A program made the position numbers and the translations under genes. From contig NZ_CP015849.1 in assembly GCF_001654495.1 (NCBI RefSeq), positions 6,365,001 through 6,429,000 of the forward strand: a stretch of DNA of 64,000 bases, in the 5' to 3' direction. The notes under the pieces were generated by a model. The model saw nothing but the letters and a program-made list of their open reading frames with translations, searched no databases and was not told the origin of the DNA. The stretch's first letter is position 1. Every line of letters starts with the position of its first letter. Positions 32,912 to 38,939 of the stretch are shown one piece after another. This DNA comes from Streptomyces sp. SAT1 (lineage in GTDB: Bacteria; Actinomycetota; Actinomycetes; Streptomycetales; Streptomycetaceae).

Positions 32912-32929
32912 TCCTGACATCGGTCAGGA
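32912..32929. promoter_or_regulatory. Palindrome upstream of the DUF2180 gene
   Basis: Arms TCCTGAC and GTCAGGA surround four bases. It lies about 145 bases upstream of the DUF2180 start in the otherwise empty 298-base gap 32769-33066. Possible operator of a dimeric regulator; none can be named. Confidence 0.4.
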
Positions 32930-33066
32930 ACCATCAGCCCGGAGGAGGGCGGTTCGGACCGGGGAACGGCCCAGGCGGGATCCATCGCCGAGTCCGAGTG
33001 AACCGGTCCGGGCGGCGCCGGTCAAGGCCGCCGCCGCCATCGGTGTCCCGGTCCCGCGGCGCGGGC

Positions 33067-33558
33067 CTATTCCAGACAGCCCGTGAGACGCGCGTACGCC
33101 TGCCGGGCCTGGGTCAGGAACTCCTCGGCGGCCGGGGGGTCTTCGCACTCCTCGACCCGCCAGTGGTGCGCCGGGTCGAGCCGGTGCAGCACGGTGGCGA
33201 GGGTGCCCTCGTCCGCGTGCCAGGCACGCAGCGCCCGTACGCCGGTGAGGGCGGCGAAGTTGGCGTCGTGCGCCGGTACGCACACCAGCTCCGGGCACGG
33301 ACGGCCGTCCCTGAGCGCGTGCACCAGCGCGACCGGCCGGGCCCGCACGGTCCGGCCCGGCAGCGCCGGTTCCTCCATCAGCAGCAGGACGGCGGTCGGC
33401 TCGCCGTCCTCGGTGAGGGTGCCGTCGATCCGTCCGGCGCCGACCGGGTAGCCGGTCACGCGGGTCGAGCCCGCGGCGGCCAGATCGTGTCCGTCCGATC
33501 CGTCGTGCGGTGCGAACGGCGATCCGACCGTCGCCGCCACCATGACCATGATCTCCAT
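33067..33558 (-). CDS. Catalytically dead inorganic-pyrophosphatase-like protein
   Basis: A 163-residue protein whose middle aligns with the family I pyrophosphatase encoded at 37629-38129. Shared landmarks are YP-x-G-I-GTL, EDGEPTAVLL against DGDPLDALV, EPALPG against EPTFPG, and LVCVPAHD against LCVPAHD. Key active-site positions are altered: of DGDPLD only the first Asp remains (then Glu, Ala); the later Asp/Asp/Lys set reads Arg/Cys/Glu; and the N-terminal EIP and NKYE segments are missing. It should bind neither the full metal set nor hydrolyse pyrophosphate. Start 33558 has GGAGGA seven bases before it. A fluoride riboswitch lies 31 bases upstream, so it should be made when fluoride is present. 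Confidence 0.8.
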   Translation of the reverse strand: MEIMVMVAATVGSPFAPHDGSDGHDLAAAGSTRVTGYPVGAGRIDGTLTEDGEPTAVLLLMEEPALPGRTVRARPVALVHALRDGRPCPELVCVPAHDANFAALTGVRALRAWHADEGTLATVLHRLDPAHHWRVEECEDPPAAEEFLTQARQAYARLTGCLE

Positions 33559-33589
33559 CGCAGGCTCCTCCCGTGGTACGGCGGTCCGC

Positions 33590-33642
33590 GTAGAGGCCAT
33601 CAGCACGGCGGTGCGTGCGGTCAAGGGCGAGCCTCATCGCCC
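33590..33642 (-). promoter_or_regulatory. Fluoride riboswitch (crcB motif), leftward copy
   Basis: Read on the minus strand it gives GGGCGATGAGGCTCGCCC (stem P1 GGGCG/CGCCC), then ACC, stem P2 GCAC/GTGC with an 8-base loop, and GCTGATGGCCTCT. The P1 loop GAGGC pairs with 3' GCCTC as the conserved pseudoknot. This is the crcB consensus, nearly identical to the well-studied thermophile aptamer. It precedes the dead pyrophosphatase gene by 31 bases. The 3' strand CCTCT could instead pair with the gene's GGAGG ribosome site, suggesting control of translation. Confidence 0.92.
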
Positions 33643-33771
33643 CGGCACGTTCATTCTCCCCGGCCCGAATGCCGGATATGCCTGCCATGTCCACCTGATG
33701 CCCCAGGCCGCCGGGGCGGGCCGGCTCGGGCTGGCGCGCGGGCGCCCGCTGTGGGCACCATGGACGGAGAC

Positions 33772-33824
33772 GGGCGATGAGGCTCGCCCTTGACCGCACA
33801 TTCCCGTGCTGATGGCCTCTGTGA
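33772..33824 (+). promoter_or_regulatory. Fluoride riboswitch (crcB motif), rightward copy
   Basis: This has the same aptamer as the leftward copy. The first 28 bases and the last 15 (GTGCTGATGGCCTCT) are identical; only the P2 loop differs (6 bases, ATTCCC). P1 is GGGCG/CGCCC, P2 GCAC/GTGC, pseudoknot GAGGC/GCCTC. A 7-bp hairpin GGCCGCC/GGCGGCC follows at 33830-33849, then the ribosome site GGAGGC (33857-33862). GGAGGC is complementary to aptamer bases GCCTCT (33815-33820), a likely on/off switch. It controls the EttA-like, unknown-protein and MFS genes. Confidence 0.93.
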
Positions 33825-33869
33825 ACGACGGCCGCCCGCCCCGGCGGCCCGGTTACGGAGGCATCGCGG

Positions 33870-35537
33870 ATGTACGCGTACACGATGCGCAACGTGCGGA
33901 TGGTCCACGGCGACAAGGCCGTCCTGGACGACGTCACCCTCTCCTTCCGGCCCGGCGCCAAGATCGGCGTGGTCGGCCCCAACGGCATGGGCAAGTCCAC
34001 CCTCCTGCGGATCATGGCGGGACTCGAACGGCCCGCGCGCGGGCAGGCGGCCCCGGCCCCGGGCACCCGCGTCGGCATCCTGGAGCAGGAACCCCGGCTC
34101 GACGACGCGGCCACCGTCCGGGACAACGTCGAGGAGGGCGTCGCGGACGTCCGGGACATGCTGCGCCGCTACGAGGAGGTCACCGCGCGCCTCGGCCGGG
34201 CCGGAGAACCGGAGGCACAGGGCCTCCTGGACGAACTCGGCGCGCTCCAGGAGGCCCTGGACCACGTGGGCGCCTGGGACCTCGACTCCCGGCTGGAGCA
34301 GGCCATGGACGCCCTGCGCTGCCCGCCGCCCGGCACCCCGGTCCGCGGCCTGTCGGGCGGCGAGCGCCGCCGGGTCGCGCTGTGCCGGCTGCTGCTGTCC
34401 CAGCCGGACCTGCTGCTCCTGGACGAGCCGACCAACCACCTGGACGCCGAGTCCGTGGCCTGGCTGGAACAGCACCTGGCCGACTATCCCGGCACGGTCG
34501 TCGCGGTCACCCACGACCGGTACTTCCTGGACAACGTCGCCCGCCGGATCCTGGAGATCGACCGCGGCCGCGTCCACCCCTACGAGGGGAACTACTCCAC
34601 CTACCTGGAGACCAAGGCCGCCCGCCTTCAGGTGGAGGGCCGCAAGGACGCCAAGCGGCAGAAGCGGCTCGCCGAGGAACTGGCCTGGGTGCGCTCGGGC
34701 GCCAAGGGCCGGCAGGCCGCCTCCAAGGCACGCGTGCAGCGCTACGAGGAACTGGCGAGCGAGGCTGCGCGCCGCCGCGAACCGGACTTCGAGGAGATCC
34801 GGATCCCGCCGGGCCCGCGCCTGGGCAGCCTCGTCCTGGAGGCCGACCACCTCACCAAGGGCCACGGCGGCCGGCCGCTGATGGAGGACCTGTCCTTCTC
34901 GCTGCCGCGCGGCGGCCTCGTCGGCGTGATCGGCCCCAACGGCGTGGGCAAGACGACGCTCTTCAGGATGATCGTCGGCGAGGAGCGGCCCGACAGCGGG
35001 ACCCTGCGCCTGGGCGACACGGTCCGCGTCTCCTACGCCGACCAGGACCGCGCCGGGCTCGACCCGGCCGCCAGCGTGTGGGAGGCGGTCTCCGGCGGCC
35101 GGGAGCACCTGCGCGTCGGCGGTGTGGAACTGCCCTCGCGCGCCTATGTCGCCACCTTCGGCTTCAAGGGCGCCGACCAGCAGAAGCCCGTCGGCCTGAT
35201 GTCCGGCGGCGAGCGCAACCGGCTCAACCTGGCGCTCACCCTCCAGCAGGGCGGCAACCTGCTGCTGCTGGACGAGCCGACCAACGACCTCGACGTGGAG
35301 ACCCTGGCCTCGCTGGAGCACGCACTGCTCGCCTTCCCCGGCTGCGCCGTGATCAGCGCGCACGACCGGTGGTTCCTGGACCGCGTCGCCACCCATGTGC
35401 TCGCCTGGGAGGGCGGCGCCCACTGGTTCTGGTTCGAGGGCAACTTCGCCGACTACGAGGCCGGCAAGCGGCAGCGGCTCGGCGAGGAGGCCGCCCGCCC
35501 GCACCCGGTCACGCACCGGCGGCTGGTCCGCGGCTGA
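33870..35537 (+). CDS. ABC-F ATPase, EttA-like (translational throttle paralogue)
   Basis: A 555-residue cytosolic ABC-F protein with two ATPase domains. Walker A motifs are GPNGMGKST (36-44) and GPNGVGKTT; signatures are LSGGERRRVAL and MSGGERNRLNL; Walker B segments are LLLLDEPTNHLD and LLLLDEPTNDLD. Its N-terminus (YTMRNVRMVHGDK) and length match EttA rather than antibiotic-resistance ABC-F proteins. EttA binds the ribosomal E site and restrains translation when ATP is low. All catalytic residues appear intact. It starts 46 bases after a fluoride riboswitch and is probably a stress-specific second copy. Ribosome site GGAGGC, 7-base spacing. Confidence 0.9.
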   Translation: MYAYTMRNVRMVHGDKAVLDDVTLSFRPGAKIGVVGPNGMGKSTLLRIMAGLERPARGQAAPAPGTRVGILEQEPRLDDAATVRDNVEEGVADVRDMLRRYEEVTARLGRAGEPEAQGLLDELGALQEALDHVGAWDLDSRLEQAMDALRCPPPGTPVRGLSGGERRRVALCRLLLSQPDLLLLDEPTNHLDAESVAWLEQHLADYPGTVVAVTHDRYFLDNVARRILEIDRGRVHPYEGNYSTYLETKAARLQVEGRKDAKRQKRLAEELAWVRSGAKGRQAASKARVQRYEELASEAARRREPDFEEIRIPPGPRLGSLVLEADHLTKGHGGRPLMEDLSFSLPRGGLVGVIGPNGVGKTTLFRMIVGEERPDSGTLRLGDTVRVSYADQDRAGLDPAASVWEAVSGGREHLRVGGVELPSRAYVATFGFKGADQQKPVGLMSGGERNRLNLALTLQQGGNLLLLDEPTNDLDVETLASLEHALLAFPGCAVISAHDRWFLDRVATHVLAWEGGAHWFWFEGNFADYEAGKRQRLGEEAARPHPVTHRRLVRG

Positions 35538-35560
35538 CCGCCCGACAGGAGCACCGCGCC

Positions 35561-36010
35561 ATGACAGAACTCGACCGGGCGGCGGTGGCGGCCCTGCGCA
35601 CGGCCCGCGTCACCGTCGTCAACGCCGAGTGGCACCTGCGCGAGGAACAGGCCCTCGGCCGGCTCGCCCGGACCGGCGGCCTGGCCTGCACCCCGCTCTT
35701 CCCCGGCCACTTCGTCATCCAGGTCGTCGCGATCGGCGGACGGCCGCTCGGCCGCGCCCGCCACCACCGCGACGGCCGCCGCGCCCGCTGGGTCGCCGTC
35801 CCCGCGGGCACCGCGCACGAGATCGGCGCCTACCGCACCCTGCACGGCGCCGCCCGCGCCCTGGCCCGCCACGCGGGCCTGCGCCGCCGCCGCGTCACCG
35901 ACATCCCCTGCGGCCTCCCGCCGGACGGCGGCGCGGACGGCTCCGGCCGGAGCACGGGCCGCGGGCTCGCGCACGGCTCCCCGGAGCCACCGGCGGACCC
36001 GAAGCGGTGA
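35561..36010 (+). CDS. Protein of unknown function in the fluoride-riboswitch operon
   Basis: A 149-residue protein I do not recognise. It is soluble and basic, with a compact N-terminal part of about 115 residues (RVTVVNAEWHLREEQALGR, partly shown, then FPGHFVIQVVAIGG) and a disordered Gly/Ser/Pro-rich tail. No signal peptide, membrane helix or metal motif is seen. The start ATG follows AGGAG with 10-base spacing. It sits between the EttA-like ATPase and the MFS transporter and overlaps the latter by GTGA, so it should be made under the same fluoride control. Confidence 0.7.
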   Translation: MTELDRAAVAALRTARVTVVNAEWHLREEQALGRLARTGGLACTPLFPGHFVIQVVAIGGRPLGRARHHRDGRRARWVAVPAGTAHEIGAYRTLHGAARALARHAGLRRRRVTDIPCGLPPDGGADGSGRSTGRGLAHGSPEPPADPKR

Positions 36011-37182
36011 GCCGCACCGGTCGCCAGGGCCCGGCGGGCGGCACCGCGCTGCGCTTCGTGCTGCTCATCGGCGTGGTGAGCCTGTTCTCCGACATGGCCC
36101 ACGAGGGCGCGCGCGGCATCACCGGACCGTTCCTCGGCTCGCTCGGCGCCGGGGCCCTCGCCGTCTCCGTGATCGCGGGCACCGGCGAACTCCTCGGCTA
36201 CGCACTGCGGTTCGTGTCCGGCCGCGCCGCCGACCGCACCGGCCGGTACTGGCCGATCACCGCCGCCGGCTACCTGGTGCAGATGGTCGCGGTGCCGCTG
36301 CTCGCCCTGGCCGGGCAGTGGCCGGTGGCCGCCGTGCTGATCGCCGCCGAGCGCGCCGGACGCGCCCTGCGCACCCCCGCCCGGGACGCGATGCTCGCCC
36401 ACGCCACCGCCGAGCTGGGCCGCGGCCGGGTCTTCGGCGTACGGGAGGCCCTGGACGCGGCCGGTGCGATGACCGGCCCGCTCGTCGTGGCCGGTGTCCT
36501 CGCGCTGCACGGCGGCTACCGCACCGGCTTCGCCGTGCTCGCCGTACCGGCCGCGCTCACCCTGCTCGTCCTGGCCGCCGCGTGGCGGCAGTACCCCGAC
36601 CCGTCCGGCCTGGACACCGGCGGGGACGTCCCCGGAAGGCACGGCACCCCCCGGGCCTTTTGGACCTATCTGGCGGCCATGGGGCTGATCGCCGCCGCCT
36701 ACGCCGACTACCCGCTCATCGCCTACCACTTCGGCCGGGCGCACGTCGTCTCCGCCCCCTGGATCCCCGTCCTGTACTCCGTCGCCATGGCCACCGAGGC
36801 CCTCGCCGCGCTCACGCTCGGCCGCCTGTTCGACCGGTGGGGGCTGCGGACGGTGGTGGGCGCGACCCTGCTGACGGCGTGCTTCCCGCCGCTGGTCTTC
36901 CTCGGCGGCCCGGTGGCCGCCGTGTGCGGCGTGGTGCTGTGGGGGCTGGGCACGGCCGCCCAGGAGTCGGTGGTCAGGGCCGCCCTCACCGGCATGACCG
37001 CCCCCGGCCGCCGGGCCTCCGCCTTCGGCCTCTTCGACACCGGCTTCGGCCTGTGCTGGTGCGCGGGCAGCCTCGCCCTCGGGGCCCTCTACGACCACTC
37101 CGTCACCGGCCTGGTGGTCTTCTCCGTCGCCCTGCAACTGGCCGCCGTCCCGCTGCTGCTCAAGGTGCGCCACATCACCTGA
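36007..37182 (+). CDS. MFS transporter linked to fluoride riboswitch
   Basis: A 391-residue major facilitator with about 12 hydrophobic helices. Between helices 2 and 3 it has the loop SGRAADRTGRYWP (motif A-like), and a later GRLFDRWG loop fills the corresponding place in the second half. The GTG start overlaps the preceding stop. No CrcB/Fluc or CLC-F fluoride exporter is in the window, so this protein is the only candidate membrane exporter in the operon. Transport of fluoride or a fluorinated compound is inferred from the riboswitch alone; drug or metabolite export is equally possible. Confidence 0.88.
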   Translation: MSRTGRQGPAGGTALRFVLLIGVVSLFSDMAHEGARGITGPFLGSLGAGALAVSVIAGTGELLGYALRFVSGRAADRTGRYWPITAAGYLVQMVAVPLLALAGQWPVAAVLIAAERAGRALRTPARDAMLAHATAELGRGRVFGVREALDAAGAMTGPLVVAGVLALHGGYRTGFAVLAVPAALTLLVLAAAWRQYPDPSGLDTGGDVPGRHGTPRAFWTYLAAMGLIAAAYADYPLIAYHFGRAHVVSAPWIPVLYSVAMATEALAALTLGRLFDRWGLRTVVGATLLTACFPPLVFLGGPVAAVCGVVLWGLGTAAQESVVRAALTGMTAPGRRASAFGLFDTGFGLCWCAGSLALGALYDHSVTGLVVFSVALQLAAVPLLLKVRHIT

Positions 37183-37204
37183 CCGCCGCGCGGGACCGGC
37201 TGGC

Positions 37205-37495
37205 TCACCGCAGCAGCCGCCTCAGCACGTCCTCGGCCCTCCCGTAGGCATGCGAGCCCACCCGCAGCCGCCACACGGTCCCCGGCACGCCGTCGCCCGG
37301 CGTCACGACCCGGACCGGCCGGGGCGCGGGCGCCGCGTGCGCGGGCACCCCCGCCTCGCGCAGCGCGTCGACCTCGTCGACCCGGCGCGCGGGGATGTCG
37401 GCGACCGGCGCCCAGGAGTCCGGCGTACGTCGCGGCGCTCCGCCCACGGAGCCGCTCCGTCCGGCGTACCCTGGATATCCGCGCGGGTGATCCAT
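37205..37495 (-). CDS. Small hypothetical protein with SPOR-like C-terminus
   Basis: A 96-residue frame starting MDHPRGYPGYAG at 37495 and ending VWRLRVGSHAYGRAEDVLRR plus a few residues. The end resembles one repeat of a peptidoglycan-binding SPOR domain (VGSYxxRxxAExxxxRL), but too little is present to be sure. It lies convergent to the MFS gene and just upstream of, and opposite to, the third fluoride riboswitch. There is no signal peptide. It could be a spurious frame; coding-like codon use is the main support. Confidence 0.5.
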   Translation of the reverse strand: MDHPRGYPGYAGRSGSVGGAPRRTPDSWAPVADIPARRVDEVDALREAGVPAHAAPAPRPVRVVTPGDGVPGTVWRLRVGSHAYGRAEDVLRRLLR

Positions 37496-37525
37496 GGGGC
37501 ACACTGTGGAGGCGCCCAGCGCGTC

Positions 37526-37576
37526 GGTGATGGGGCTCACCGCGAACCGCGGCATCATGCCGCTGACGGTCCCTGG
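37526..37576 (+). promoter_or_regulatory. Fluoride riboswitch (crcB motif), third copy, before ppa
   Basis: P1 GGTG/CACC encloses ATGGGGCT; then GAACC, P2 GCGGC/GCCGC with loop ATCAT, and GCTGACGGTCCCT. The P1 loop GGGGC pairs with GTCCC (one G-U) as pseudoknot. Compared with the other two copies, stem and pseudoknot bases have changed together, which supports the fold. A hairpin GAGCCGT/ACGGCTC follows at 37587-37609. CCTGGC (37572-37577) can pair with GCCAGG (37615-37620), covering the first half of the AGGAGG ribosome site of ppa. Confidence 0.86.
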
Positions 37577-37628
37577 CAGAACAGCCGAGCCGTGCCATGA
37601 GGACGGCTCCCGTCGCCAGGAGGCTCCC

Positions 37629-38129
37629 GTGGAGTTCGACGTGACCGTGGAGATCCCGCAGGGGTCCCGCAACAAGTACGAGATGGACCACGAACTGCAC
37701 CGCATCCGGCTGGACCGGCTGCTGTTCACCTCCACCAAGTACCCGGCCGACTACGGCTACATCGAGGGCACCCTGGGCCGCGACGGCGACCCGCTGGACG
37801 CGCTGGTGCTCACCGGCGAGCCGACCTTCCCCGGCTGCGCCGTCGAATGCCGGGCGGTGGGCATGTTCGTCATGAAGGACGAGCACGGCCCGGACGAGAA
37901 GATCCTCTGCGTCCCCGCCCACGACCCGCGCCACGCGCCCCTGCGGGACATCGACGACATCCCCGAGTTCGACCGCCTGGAGATCACCCACTTCTTCGAG
38001 GTCTACAAGGACCTGGAACCCGGCAAGTCCGTCGAGGGCTCCCACTGGGAGGGCCGCGAGCAGGCGTACGCGGAGATCGGTGCCGCCCGGGAGCGGGCCG
38101 CGGCCACCCCGGGGACGACCGGTGACTGA
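37629..38129 (+). CDS. ppa: Inorganic pyrophosphatase (family I), riboswitch-controlled copy
   Basis: A 166-residue soluble pyrophosphatase splitting PPi to two phosphates with Mg2+. All hallmark residues are present: EIP and NKYE near residues 9-18, YPADYGY, DGDPLD in the middle, the DEHGPDEK acidic/lysine cluster, and YKDLEPGK at the end. The GTG at 37629 has AGGAGG five bases upstream and matches the usual start VEFDVTVEIP. The in-frame open region before it (37494-37628) is the riboswitch leader, not coding. Pyrophosphatase is a classical fluoride target, so extra enzyme under fluoride control makes sense. It overlaps the mutase gene by 8 bases. Confidence 0.95.
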   Translation: MEFDVTVEIPQGSRNKYEMDHELHRIRLDRLLFTSTKYPADYGYIEGTLGRDGDPLDALVLTGEPTFPGCAVECRAVGMFVMKDEHGPDEKILCVPAHDPRHAPLRDIDDIPEFDRLEITHFFEVYKDLEPGKSVEGSHWEGREQAYAEIGAARERAAATPGTTGD

Positions 38130-38886
38130 GCCGCGCGCCCGGCCCGTGGGCACCCTGGTCCTCATGCGGCACGGCCAGAGCACCACCAACGCGGAGGGCC
38201 GCTTCACCGGCTGGACCGACGTGCCCCTCACCCCCCGGGGCGAGGACGAGACCGTCCGGGCGGCCCGGTCGATCGCCCGCGAAGGGCTCCTGCCGGACGT
38301 CGTCCACACCTCCCTGCTGCGCCGCTCCGTGCACAGCGCCGACCTGGCCCTCGGCGCGCTGGACCGGCTGTGGATCCCCGTACGCCGCAGCCGGCGGCTG
38401 AACGAGCGCCAGTACGGAGCCCTGACCGGCCGCCTCAAGCACGAGGTCCGCCGGGAGGCGGGCGACGACCGCTACCGGCACTGGCGCCGCTCGCTGCACG
38501 GCCGCCCCGCCCCGATGCCCGCCGACGCGCTGGCCCGGCTGCGCGCCGACCCGCGCTACGCGGCCCTGCGCCCCGACGGGGTGCCCGCCGTGGAGAGCCT
38601 GGCCGACATGATCACCCGGGTCGTCCCCTACTGGACCGACGTCCTCGTACCCCAACTGCGCACCGGAGCCACCGTGCTGGTCGTCGCGCACGGCAACTCC
38701 CTGCGCGCGCTGTCGGCCGTGCTGGGCCGCCTCACCGGCGACGAGGCGGAACGGCTCGACATCCCCACCGGCGCACCCCTGCGCCACGACTTCGACGGCG
38801 ACCTGCGCCCCCTCGTACGCCACGGCACCTACCTGGACCCCGGCAGCGCCGCCCGCGCCGACCTGGTGGCCGCCGAGGGCCACTGA
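38122..38886 (+). CDS. gpmA: 2,3-bisphosphoglycerate-dependent phosphoglycerate mutase
   Basis: A 254-residue histidine phosphatase-fold mutase interconverting 3- and 2-phosphoglycerate. The phosphohistidine motif LMRHGQSTTNAEGRFTGW starts near residue 14; ERQYGALTG carries the acid residue; AHGNSLRAL is the second histidine. It overlaps ppa by 8 bases and is followed closely by enolase, the next enzyme in glycolysis. It is probably a second copy beside a housekeeping gene elsewhere. It is co-controlled by the third fluoride riboswitch unless an internal promoter exists. Confidence 0.93.
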   Translation: MTEPRARPVGTLVLMRHGQSTTNAEGRFTGWTDVPLTPRGEDETVRAARSIAREGLLPDVVHTSLLRRSVHSADLALGALDRLWIPVRRSRRLNERQYGALTGRLKHEVRREAGDDRYRHWRRSLHGRPAPMPADALARLRADPRYAALRPDGVPAVESLADMITRVVPYWTDVLVPQLRTGATVLVVAHGNSLRALSAVLGRLTGDEAERLDIPTGAPLRHDFDGDLRPLVRHGTYLDPGSAARADLVAAEGH

Positions 38887-38939
38887 CCCCGCCGCCCCTC
38901 CCTCGATCCACCACCCCCGCCACCCCGGAGGAAGACGCC

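Noticed and set aside
33777..33812. An 11-codon leader peptide (MRLALDRTFPC) with a good ribosome site upstream of the ABC-F gene, suggesting antibiotic-type attenuation
   Set aside because: The stretch coincides exactly with the fluoride aptamer, and the ABC-F protein resembles EttA rather than resistance factors. The open frame is explained by conserved aptamer bases.
37494..37628. N-terminal extension of the pyrophosphatase
   Set aside because: The bases encode the third riboswitch and its expression platform; a strong ribosome site and the family start lie at 37629.
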